A stretch of DNA of 64,000 bases from an uncultured Phocaeicola sp. (GTDB taxonomy: Bacteria > Bacteroidota > Bacteroidia > Bacteroidales > Bacteroidaceae): the NCBI GenBank assembly GCA_944320815.1, contig CALUIZ010000017.1, positions 1 through 64,000 of the forward strand. Direction: 5' to 3'. A program made the position numbers and the translations under genes. The notes under the pieces are model-generated. The model saw only the letters and a program-made list of their open reading frames with translations. It had not been told where the DNA came from and did no database searches. Below are positions 28,066 to 37,406 of the stretch, piece after piece; the first letter of the stretch is position 1, and each line of letters starts with the position of its first letter.

Positions 28066-29431
28066 CACTGTAAAGGCCGTTTACTTTATCGGTGCAGGAG
28101 GCATCGGGATGAGTGCACTCGTGCGCTATTTCCTGTCGAAAGGGAAAAAAGTGGCCGGATATGACAAGACCCCGAGTGAACTGACGCACAAACTGCAGGA
28201 AGAAGGGGCCGACATCCATTACGAAGAAAATGTGGAATTGATTCCGGACAGCTTCAAGTGTCCGGACACGACACTTGTAGTGTACACGCCGGCCATTCCG
28301 GCAGAACACCGGGAACTGCGCTACTTTCAGGAAAATGGGTTTGAAATCCACAAACGCGCACAAGTGCTCGGAATGCTCACACGCACAGAGAAAGGTATCT
28401 GTGTGGCAGGCACTCATGGAAAGACGACAACTTCCACCATGGCCGCTTATCTGATGGACCACTCACACGTGGGATGCAACGCTTTTCTGGGAGGAATCTC
28501 CAAAAACTACGGCACCAACCTGCTTCTTTCCGAGAAGAGCGAATATGTAGTCATCGAGGCCGACGAGTTCGACCGTTCCTTTCACTGGCTCACACCGTAT
28601 GCGACAGTAATCACAGCCACCGACTCCGACCATCTGGACATATACGGCACGCATGAAGCGTATCTTGAAAGTTTCCGCAAATACACGTCTCTGATCCGGC
28701 CCGAAGGTTTCCTGATCGTGAAGAAAGGGCTCGACCTGATTCCTGACGTGCAGCCCGGAGTGACGGTCTACACCTATTCTGCCACAGAAGGAGACTTCCA
28801 TGCGGAGAACATCCGCATCGGCAATGGAGAAATCATCTTCGACTATGTTTCTCCGCTGGGAAACATCCGGGACATCCGCCTCGGGGTGCCCGTCTATGTA
28901 AACATTGAGAACGGAGTGGCAGCCATGGCACTGGCACAGATTGCGGGAGCCTCGCCTGAAGAAATCAAGACGGCCATGCCCGGATTCAAGGGCGTGGACA
29001 GACGGTTCGACTTCAAGATAAAAAACGACAGGGTCGTTTTCCTGAGCGACTATGCGCATCATCCGGCCGAAATCAGACAGAGCGTCACGTCTGTCCGGAC
29101 ACTTTATCCGGACAGAAAAATCACGGCAGTCTTCCAGCCTCATCTCTATACCCGGACACGCGACTTCTACAAGGATTTCGCGGACAGTCTGTCACTGCTG
29201 GATGAAGTGATACTGCTGGACATCTATCCGGCCCGTGAACTTCCGATACCGGGTGTCAGCAGCAAACTGATTTACGACAATCTCCGGACGGATATGGAGA
29301 AAAGCTTGTGCCACAAGGAAGAGCTCCTGGACCTGCTGAAGGAGAAAAAGATAGAAGTGCTCATCACTCTGGGCGCAGGCGACATTGACAACTATGTTCC
29401 ACAAATCTATGAATTATTAAAGGACAGATGA
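28055..29431 (+). CDS. murC: UDP-MurNAc:L-alanine ligase
   Basis: 458 aa, first Mur ligase of the pathway. N-terminal FIGAGGIGMSALVRY (~11-25), ATP-loop VAGTHGKTTTSTMAA (~115-129), EADEFDRSFHWL (~168-179), and a C-terminal DYAHHPAEIRQ motif (~333). Position between murG and ftsQ is the usual Bacteroidetes order. Its stop overlaps the ftsQ start by 4 nt. Confidence 0.97.
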   Translation: MDINTVKAVYFIGAGGIGMSALVRYFLSKGKKVAGYDKTPSELTHKLQEEGADIHYEENVELIPDSFKCPDTTLVVYTPAIPAEHRELRYFQENGFEIHKRAQVLGMLTRTEKGICVAGTHGKTTTSTMAAYLMDHSHVGCNAFLGGISKNYGTNLLLSEKSEYVVIEADEFDRSFHWLTPYATVITATDSDHLDIYGTHEAYLESFRKYTSLIRPEGFLIVKKGLDLIPDVQPGVTVYTYSATEGDFHAENIRIGNGEIIFDYVSPLGNIRDIRLGVPVYVNIENGVAAMALAQIAGASPEEIKTAMPGFKGVDRRFDFKIKNDRVVFLSDYAHHPAEIRQSVTSVRTLYPDRKITAVFQPHLYTRTRDFYKDFADSLSLLDEVILLDIYPARELPIPGVSSKLIYDNLRTDMEKSLCHKEELLDLLKEKKIEVLITLGAGDIDNYVPQIYELLKDR

Positions 29432-30165
29432 TAAAACGGATTCTCATATTCTGCGTACTGATTCTGGTTTCCTGCTACATCGTTGTGGCAGTCACCGTTT
29501 TCAACCGGAAACCGGCGGAAGAAACCTGTAAAGGGATGGAGCTGACCATAACAGACAGCGTCAACTACAATTTCATATCCCAGAAAGACATAGAAACACT
29601 GCTCAAGTCAAAACGTCTGCTTCCGACTGGAAAACCGACGGGAACCGTGAATGTCCGGAAACTGGAAGAAACAATCGCGCACCACCCTTTTGTCAGCGAA
29701 GCACAATGTTATCTGACTTCAGGAAACAAAGTGAAGATTGACATCCGGCAGCGCATCCCGCTTCTGCGGATAATGAGCGACAACGGCGACAATTACTACG
29801 TGGACAACAAGGGTGGAATCATGTCCCAAATAAACCAACCGGTACATGTGGCCGTCGCAACCGGTCACATCGACAGGAAATTCGCCCAAAAAGAACTGTA
29901 TGAACTGGGGAAATACCTACAGTCCAGTCCGTTCTGGAGCGCACAGGTGGAGCAAATCCATGTGACGGCACAAAAAGAGCTGGAAATAGTGCCGCGAGTG
30001 GGCAACCATATTCTTTTTTTAGGAAAAGCAGAAGATTATGACGAAAAATTCAGTAAATTGCAAACGTTTTATAAAGAGGCGCTGAACCAGGTTGGATGGA
30101 ACAAATACCAGCGCATCAGCATAGAGTTCAAGAACCAGATTATCGGAACAAAAAAAGAAAAATAA
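29428..30165 (+). CDS. ftsQ: Cell division protein FtsQ
   Basis: 245 aa, bitopic membrane protein of the FtsQLB complex. Short basic N-terminus, one transmembrane segment (~5-24, ILIFCVLILVSCYIVVAV), then a POTRA-like part (~38-110, ISQKDIETLL, ETIAHHPFVSEAQCYLT) and a beta-domain (NYYVDNKGGIM). Low sequence conservation; the call rests on topology and its place between murC and ftsA. 5 nt separate it from ftsA. Confidence 0.93.
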   Translation: MIKRILIFCVLILVSCYIVVAVTVFNRKPAEETCKGMELTITDSVNYNFISQKDIETLLKSKRLLPTGKPTGTVNVRKLEETIAHHPFVSEAQCYLTSGNKVKIDIRQRIPLLRIMSDNGDNYYVDNKGGIMSQINQPVHVAVATGHIDRKFAQKELYELGKYLQSSPFWSAQVEQIHVTAQKELEIVPRVGNHILFLGKAEDYDEKFSKLQTFYKEALNQVGWNKYQRISIEFKNQIIGTKKEK

Positions 30166-30170
30166 GAGAT

Positions 30171-31712
30171 ATGACCGTGACAGATTTTATAGTGGCAATA
30201 GAATTGGGGTCGACCGACATTACCGGTGTGGCAGGAAGAAAGAACAACGATGGAAGCATCCAGATTCTCGCTTATGCCAGTGAACATTCGTCTGACTGCA
30301 TCAAGAAGGGAGTCATCTACAATTCAAACAAGACAGAGCAATGCCTCACCTCAATCCTGCACAAGCTGGAAGAACAGACAGGAGCTTCCATCAAAAAAGC
30401 TTATGTAGGAATAGGAGGACAGTCGATGTACAGTGTAGAGAACTATGTGTCCAGACAATTCAGCGAAGAAACGAAAATCTCACAGGCACTCGTTGATTCT
30501 CTGATGAAGACAAACCGTGAAATGGCACTGCCCGACAAAGAAATACTGGCCGTACAACCGCAGGAATACAGAGTGGGGAAAGACTTCACGTCCAATCCGG
30601 TAGGCATCTCTGCAGAAAGCATCGAAGGACACTTTCTGAACATCATTGCGCGCCGTTCACTGAAAGACAAAATCAAGCAGTGCTTCAGACAGTCCAAATG
30701 TGAAGTGGCCGATTACCTGCTTGCGCCGCTTGCCACAGCCGATGCCGTACTGACCGACAATGAAAAACGTTCGGGATGCGCACTCGTTGATCTCGGAGCA
30801 GAAACAACCACGGTTTCCATCTACAAGAACAATATTCTCCGCCATGTGGCCGTAATTCCATTGGGCGGAAACAACATCACGAAAGATATCTGCAGCATAA
30901 GAATTGACATGGAGGATGCAGAACAACTGAAACTCCGCTTCGCCTGTGCCTACACAGAGCCTGCAGACGATGAAGATGCCAATGAAGAGTATAGTCTCGA
31001 CGGAAAAATAACCCTCAAGGCACAGGATTTGGAAAAGATTGTGGAGGCGCGGGTAAATGAAATCATCAAGAATGTGCAGAATCAAATAAAGTTGTCTCAC
31101 TATGGTGATGACTTGCTGGCCGGAATCGTCCTCACGGGGGGAGCTGCCAACATGCCTAATATGGACGAAGCGTTCCGCCAAATAACCAAGATTGAGAAAG
31201 TCCGTCTGGCCAAAGGCTCTGAAGTCGCTCTAAATGGTCTTACTCTTCCTAAAGACGGCACTTGCAGCACCCTGATAGGTTTGCTTGTGGAAGGGAAGGA
31301 AAACTGTTGCCGGGTTGACCCTAAAAGAAATTCCCAACTGGACTTCATCAATGACCTCGAAGAACAGAAGCAGGAAGAGGATGCCGAAAAGATAAAGCAG
31401 GAAGAAATTGACAAGCAGAACCGAATCAAAAGGATTCAAGAAGAGAAAGAACGGCAAGAAAAAGAACGGGTCCAAAGGCGGATTGACGAATGCGACGGTT
31501 ATCTGACCGAAGCGAAGAACCTGTCTCAAAGAAATGAATATAAAAAGGCATTGAAGGAAATAGAAAAAGCCAGACTAATGAACATTCCTGAGAAGATGGA
31601 AGAAATAGACAATCTCGAAAACGAAATAAGCCAACAGAAGAAAGAAGACAGTTGGCTAGGCAAGTTTGCGAAAAAGATAACAAACGCCATCGATGAGTCT
31701 ATGAAAGACTAA
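30171..31712 (+). CDS. ftsA: Cell division protein FtsA with long coiled-coil tail
   Basis: 513 aa, actin-fold protein that anchors FtsZ to the membrane. Phosphate-1 loop FIVAIELGSTDITGVAG (~6-22), the SHS2 domain-1C (~90-170), phosphate-2 loop CALVDLGAETTTVSIY (~203-218) and adenosine motif GIVLTGGAANMPNM. The actin fold ends near 400; a charged coiled coil of ~90 residues follows and ends in SWLGKFAKKITNAIDESMKD, an amphipathic helix that fits the membrane-targeting sequence. E. coli FtsA is ~420 aa and has no such linker. The ATG at 30171 is chosen because upstream in-frame codons overlap ftsQ and lie outside the conserved fold. Confidence 0.96.
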   Translation: MTVTDFIVAIELGSTDITGVAGRKNNDGSIQILAYASEHSSDCIKKGVIYNSNKTEQCLTSILHKLEEQTGASIKKAYVGIGGQSMYSVENYVSRQFSEETKISQALVDSLMKTNREMALPDKEILAVQPQEYRVGKDFTSNPVGISAESIEGHFLNIIARRSLKDKIKQCFRQSKCEVADYLLAPLATADAVLTDNEKRSGCALVDLGAETTTVSIYKNNILRHVAVIPLGGNNITKDICSIRIDMEDAEQLKLRFACAYTEPADDEDANEEYSLDGKITLKAQDLEKIVEARVNEIIKNVQNQIKLSHYGDDLLAGIVLTGGAANMPNMDEAFRQITKIEKVRLAKGSEVALNGLTLPKDGTCSTLIGLLVEGKENCCRVDPKRNSQLDFINDLEEQKQEEDAEKIKQEEIDKQNRIKRIQEEKERQEKERVQRRIDECDGYLTEAKNLSQRNEYKKALKEIEKARLMNIPEKMEEIDNLENEISQQKKEDSWLGKFAKKITNAIDESMKD

Positions 31713-31747
31713 AACAAATACATATTCATTTTTAAAACATATAACTT

Positions 31748-33070
31748 ATGGAAGATGAAAAAATAGTTCCTTTCGATTTTGAAAAGGACTTTCCACATAT
31801 AATAAAGGTTATCGGTGTCGGTGGCGGCGGTGGAAACGCCGTCAACCACATGTATCGTGAAGGCATTCACGATGTAACGTTTGTCGTGTGCAACACCGAT
31901 AAGCAAATTCTGGGAAAATCACCGGTACTTCACAAGCTCCAACTGGGAAGTGAAGGGCTGGGGGCCGGAAACAAACCAAAAAAAGGACGTGCTGCTGCCG
32001 AAGAAAGTCTGGATGAAATCAAGAACATGCTGAACGACGGATGCCGTATGGCATTCATCACGGCAGGTATGGGAGGAGGAACCGGTACGGGTGCCGCTCC
32101 TATCATTGCAAAAACAGCCAAAGAGATGGGAATCCTTACTGTCGGTATCGTCACCATCCCATTTGTGTTTGAAGGATACAAAAAGATAGACCAGGCCCTG
32201 GACGGTGTGGAAGAGATGAGTAAAAACGTAGATGCCTTGTTGGTCATCAACAATGAGCGACTGCGGGAAGTGTATGCAGACCTGAGCGTAAAGAACGCGT
32301 TCGGGAAAGCGGATGACACTCTTTCTATCGCTGCAAAAAGTATCGCCGAAATCATTACGCTGGAAGGAGACATCAACCTTGACTTCAACGATGTGAAGAC
32401 GGTTCTCAAGGACGGTGGAGTGGCTATAATGAGTACCGGATATGGAGAAGGAGAAAACCGTGTCAGTCAGGCGATTGCCGATGCGCTCAACTCTCCGTTG
32501 CTGAACAACAATGACATATTCAACTCAAAAAAGGTATTGTTTGTCATTACTTACAATCCGAACAGTGAGCTTATGATGAACGAAATGGACGAAATCCATG
32601 AGTTCATGAGCCGTTTTGGAAGAGATGTAGAAACCAAATGGGGACTCTATACGGACGAGAAGCTGGAGAACAGAATCAAATTCACAATTCTGGCCACAGG
32701 ATTCGGCATCAAAGACGTGCCGGGTATGGAAATCGTGGCTCAAAAGCACAGTATTGAAGAGCAGAAACGCCTGGAAGCACTGGAAGAGGAAGAGCAACGG
32801 AAAGAAGAACGCCGGAACGGATTTTACGACAACATGCTGAAAGGGAATGCAAAGCGGAAGCACTACAACACATATATTTTCAACCAGGAGGAACTGGACA
32901 ATGATGACATCATCAGCGCGGTAGAGACGACTCCCACTTACAAACGCACACGCACTGAGCTGGAAAGCATACAGTCGAAAGCGAATGAAGAGGGAAGAAA
33001 CATGACGACAGAAAATAGCACCGGAGAGGATTCTTCCAATTCCGGAATCAAAAAAATAAAATTCTCATAA
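31748..33070 (+). CDS. ftsZ: Cell division GTPase FtsZ
   Basis: 440 aa, tubulin-like GTPase that forms the division ring. GTP-binding GMGGGTGTGAAP (~105-116), N-terminal VIGVGGGGGNAVNHM (~20-34), and the T7 synergy region with NLDFNDVKTVLKDGGVAIMS (~215). After the core (~325) comes a long acidic, variable linker and a C-terminal peptide GIKKIKFS that should bind FtsA. Closes the division part of the cluster; 9 nt to the next gene. Confidence 0.98.
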   Translation: MEDEKIVPFDFEKDFPHIIKVIGVGGGGGNAVNHMYREGIHDVTFVVCNTDKQILGKSPVLHKLQLGSEGLGAGNKPKKGRAAAEESLDEIKNMLNDGCRMAFITAGMGGGTGTGAAPIIAKTAKEMGILTVGIVTIPFVFEGYKKIDQALDGVEEMSKNVDALLVINNERLREVYADLSVKNAFGKADDTLSIAAKSIAEIITLEGDINLDFNDVKTVLKDGGVAIMSTGYGEGENRVSQAIADALNSPLLNNNDIFNSKKVLFVITYNPNSELMMNEMDEIHEFMSRFGRDVETKWGLYTDEKLENRIKFTILATGFGIKDVPGMEIVAQKHSIEEQKRLEALEEEEQRKEERRNGFYDNMLKGNAKRKHYNTYIFNQEELDNDDIISAVETTPTYKRTRTELESIQSKANEEGRNMTTENSTGEDSSNSGIKKIKFS

Positions 33071-33079
33071 AACGACATT

Positions 33080-33529
33080 ATGGACTTATTCGATCAAATC
33101 AGCAATGACATCAAAGAGGCGATGAAAGCCAAAGACAAGGTAAGACTGGAAACCTTGCGCAATGTGAAGAAAGTATTTCTGGAAGCGAAAACCGCTCCCG
33201 GAGCCAACGACACTCTCAGCGATGAAACAGCTCTGAAACTGATGCAGAAGCTGGTAAAACAGGGAAAGGATTCGGCTGAAAGCTACATGCAGGCGGGCAG
33301 ACCTGAATTGGCCGAAGGAGAACTGGCCCAGGTCCGCGTCATTGAAGCATATCTTCCGAAGCAGCTTTCAGCAGAGGAACTGGAGAACAGACTTAAAGAC
33401 ATCATCGCCCGCACTGGAGCGACAAGCGGGAAAGATATGGGCAAAGTTATGGGAGTGGCCACTAAAGAGCTTGCCGGACTGGCAGAAGGCCGCGCCATCT
33501 CAGCCAAGGTGAAAGAGCTTCTCGGATAA
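33080..33529 (+). CDS. GatB/YqeY domain protein
   Basis: 149 aa, helical protein of the YqeY family, related to the C-terminal domain of the amidotransferase subunit GatB. Recognisable parts: LFDQISNDIKEAMKAKDKVR (~3-22), LRNVKKVFLEAK, AYLPKQLSAEEL (~88-99) and GKDMGKVMGVATKELAGLA (~115-133). It has no catalytic domain of its own; tRNA-related function has been suggested for the family. It follows ftsZ by 9 nt and is the last gene before the terminator, the usual place in Bacteroides. Confidence 0.9.
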   Translation: MDLFDQISNDIKEAMKAKDKVRLETLRNVKKVFLEAKTAPGANDTLSDETALKLMQKLVKQGKDSAESYMQAGRPELAEGELAQVRVIEAYLPKQLSAEELENRLKDIIARTGATSGKDMGKVMGVATKELAGLAEGRAISAKVKELLG

Positions 33530-33573
33530 GGAAAACAAAGGTGTCCGGCCGACAACCCGAAAGTTCCCGCAAG

Positions 33574-33620
33574 AAGCCGCGAACCGCACGGAAAGACTTC
33601 CGCGGTTCGCGGCTTTTTTT
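33574..33620 (+). terminator. Terminator at the end of the division cluster
   Basis: 14-bp perfect stem (33574-33587 with 33602-33615) followed by seven T residues, 45 nt after the last stop codon. It faces the convergent recO gene. Confidence 0.9.
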
Positions 33621-33628
33621 ATGAATCT

Positions 33629-34357
33629 CTATATGAAAAGTTCCCGCAGTACAGAAAGGGATTTCAGCTCCGGAAATGCCGGAAGATGGAGGCGGTAATA
33701 CCCGACTATCACCTCCAGACAACGGTTCCGCTCCGCCCGGTTCATCGCAAACAGGTGCATCGTGTCATAATTCATCCGCATCAGCTTGAGGATGCGCGAA
33801 GATTCTTCCGCCGACAAAAACTGTCCGTGCGAGGGCCGTGCCGCCACAAAACAGGCATTCAGCATATCGAAAAACGCGCCGGGGACATAATGCTCCAGAT
33901 TCGGGTAGAATCCCAGGAACCGGGACAGACGAATCAGAAATACCAGATGAAAATTTGAAAAGTCTTTCTCACAAGCATCAAGCCAGCGTATAGAGCTGAC
34001 CACGTAGTTGAACAGCGGTTCATTGCCTCCCTCCTCCTGCAACACACGATAGAGAAACTCGGCCAGAAACATCGCCATCCCTGCCTTATACGGATGAAAG
34101 GGAAGGCTGACAAGCGGATACCACATCTCCACCTCCCTGATGGGATGCAGTCCGGTGCTCGGACGGACATCCGTTTCAAATCCAATCAGAGAAAACGGCT
34201 GAAACAGCACGGCACCGGCAGAGGACCTGCGCGAACGGCGCACGGCTGGTACGAGAAAAGACATCTGCCCGTTCTGTTCCGTGTACACATGTACGATATT
34301 TGACCTGTCGCTGTATTTCACCACATACAGCACGACACCATGGGACTTCTGCAACAT
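33629..34357 (-). CDS. recO: DNA repair protein RecO
   Basis: 242 aa, recombination mediator that helps load RecA onto SSB-coated single-stranded DNA with RecR. N-terminal OB fold at ~1-80 (LQKSHGVVLYVVKYSDRSNI, VHVYTEQNGQMSFLV), then the helical domain. As in other Bacteroidetes RecO proteins, the zinc-binding cysteine pattern of some homologues is not obvious. The start is the ATG at 34357 (MLQKSHG): it fits the OB fold, and the codons further upstream read into the promoter and the intergenic repeat. Convergent with the yqeY gene. Confidence 0.93.
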   Translation of the reverse strand: MLQKSHGVVLYVVKYSDRSNIVHVYTEQNGQMSFLVPAVRRSRRSSAGAVLFQPFSLIGFETDVRPSTGLHPIREVEMWYPLVSLPFHPYKAGMAMFLAEFLYRVLQEEGGNEPLFNYVVSSIRWLDACEKDFSNFHLVFLIRLSRFLGFYPNLEHYVPGAFFDMLNACFVAARPSHGQFLSAEESSRILKLMRMNYDTMHLFAMNRAERNRCLEVIVGYYRLHLPAFPELKSLSVLRELFI

Positions 34358-34365
34358 AACGAAGG

Positions 34366-34397
34366 CAAATTTATGCAAATCCTGAAGATTCTCCAAA
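34366..34397 (-). promoter_or_regulatory. recO promoter, nearly leaderless
   Basis: Minus strand TTTG (34394-34397), 20 nt, TAAATTTG (34366-34373): full consensus. Only 8 nt lie between the -7 box and the recO ATG, so the mRNA would have almost no leader. Confidence 0.75.
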
Positions 34398-34398
34398 A

Positions 34399-34480
34399 AG
34401 TAAAAGCCTGTTTCCGCAAGAACAAGCGGGAACCCCCTCAAAAACAAGCGGCTGCCCTCTCCCGAAAAGCCTGATATTCC
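34399..34480 (+). repeat. Degenerate intergenic repeat, copy E
   Basis: AACAAGCGGG at 34421 and AACAAGCGGC at 34443 are 22 nt apart; flanking units AAAAGCCTGTTTCC (34403) and AAAAGCCTGATATTCC (34465) are 62 nt apart. Together this is a four-unit array of the same period as copies A-C, upstream of the tRNA-Glu promoter. Confidence 0.5.
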
Positions 34481-34508
34481 ACAACACACAAAAAAAATCA
34501 CCAAATAT

Positions 34509-34539
34509 TTTGGAGGAAACAAAAATCTTCCTACCTTTG
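34509..34539 (+). promoter_or_regulatory. Promoter of tRNA-Glu and rpsT
   Basis: TTTG (34509-34512), 19 nt, TACCTTTG (34532-34539): full consensus. The leader up to 34600 holds an imperfect hairpin (CTTTCAGAA with TTCTGAAAAG at 34571-34592). Confidence 0.85.
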
Positions 34540-34600
34540 CATCCGCAAACGAGAGGCATATACCCTCGTGCTTTCAGAAAACCTTCTGAAAAGAGAGGAT

Positions 34601-34672
34601 GGCCCATTCGTCTATCGGTTAGGACGCAAGATTTTCATTCTTGAAAGGGGAGTTCGATTCTCCCATGGGCTA
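34601..34672 (+). tRNA. tRNA-Glu (anticodon UUC)
   Basis: Cloverleaf with acceptor arm GGCCCAT / ATGGGCT (with one G-U at 1-72), D arm around CGTCTATCGGTTAGGACG, anticodon stem CAAGA / TCTTG with loop TTTTCAT giving anticodon UUC, and T arm GGGAGTTCGATTCTCCC. The encoded 3' end continues ACA. It is 44 nt upstream of rpsT and shares its promoter. Confidence 0.97.
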
Positions 34673-34716
34673 CATAAAACAAACAAAATCAAGAACATAT
34701 TTAAAGATTAGTCGAG

Positions 34717-34971
34717 ATGGCAAATCACAAATCATCTATCAAAAGAATCAGACAGGCTGAAAAGAGAAGACTGCACAACAGATATTATGCCAAAACCATG
34801 CGTAATGCTGTAAGAAAACTTCGTGCAACTACAGACAAGGCAGAAGCTGTAGCAATGTATCCGAGCGTACAGAAAATATTGGACAAGCTGGCAGTGCGCC
34901 ATCTTATCCACAGAAACAAAGCAGCAAACTTGAAGTCCAAGCTGGCCAAGCACATCAGCAAACTGGCTTGA
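34717..34971 (+). CDS. rpsT: 30S ribosomal protein S20
   Basis: 84 aa, very basic, binds 16S rRNA early in 30S assembly. Typical start [20 protein letters not shown], core [11 protein letters not shown], and end [17 protein letters not shown]. Length matches the family (~85 aa). No separate promoter is seen, so it is read from the promoter upstream of tRNA-Glu; a terminator follows 24 nt after the stop. Confidence 0.98.
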   Translation: MANHKSSIKRIRQAEKRRLHNRYYAKTMRNAVRKLRATTDKAEAVAMYPSVQKILDKLAVRHLIHRNKAANLKSKLAKHISKLA

Positions 34972-34995
34972 CGCGCTGTCATCAAAAAGATATTT

Positions 34996-35024
34996 AGGCT
35001 GGATTGTCAAATCCGGCCTTTTTG
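34996..35024 (+). terminator. rpsT terminator
   Basis: Stem AGGCTGGATT with AATCCGGCCT, short loop, then five T residues. A second imperfect hairpin (GCATTTTCCGG with CCGGAGAATGC, about 35032-35061) follows in the gyrB upstream region. Confidence 0.85.
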
Positions 35025-35146
35025 TGTTTGGGCATTTTCCGGACGACAACCCGGAGAATGCCTTCCCTTGTCTTGCGGATTCCGCGGATTCCTGATTTCT
35101 CCCCATGAAAACCTGCTCTTTTCAAGGTTATTCCGCAGATTTTGCG

Positions 35147-35154
35147 TAACTTTG
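35147..35154 (+). promoter_or_regulatory. -7 box of gyrB
   Basis: TAACTTTG, 27 nt before the gyrB ATG. No good -33 TTTG; the closest T-rich stretch (TTTT at 35119) is 24 nt away. Confidence 0.55.
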
Positions 35155-35175
35155 GACGCTAAAACATAGACCTAA

Positions 35176-37146
<1,971 letters not shown>

Positions 37147-37201
37147 GAAGTTTTTATATTCACTTAATTGTTTGAATCCCCTCACGTCTTGCAACGAGGG
37201 A

Positions 37202-37231
37202 AAATCCGGAGGTCCGCCTCCGGATTTTTTT
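37202..37231 (+). terminator. gyrB terminator
   Basis: 11-bp stem (37202-37212 with 37217-37227), 4-nt loop, run of seven T residues. Confidence 0.9.
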
Positions 37232-37354
37232 ATTCCATCTCCGGAAGTCCATTTATACGCAAGAAAAATGGGGAACGACACTTTCACAAAAAAATTATCG
37301 GGCATCCCCTCCACATTTTGTCGCACATAAAAAAGGATTGTCAGTTAAATTCAT

Positions 37355-37362
37355 TATTTTTG
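37355..37362 (+). promoter_or_regulatory. -7 box of malQ
   Basis: TATTTTTG matches TAnnTTTG, 44 nt before the ATG. No -33 TTTG at 19-21 nt. Confidence 0.5.
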
Positions 37363-37406
37363 AACAATCCAAATTTACAGAACCAATTTTGCAATACTTG
37401 AAAAAT

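Noticed and set aside
34358..34522. 55-residue N-terminal extension of RecO
   Set aside because: It would run through the recO promoter and the intergenic repeat and does not fit the OB fold, which begins at the ATG of 34357.
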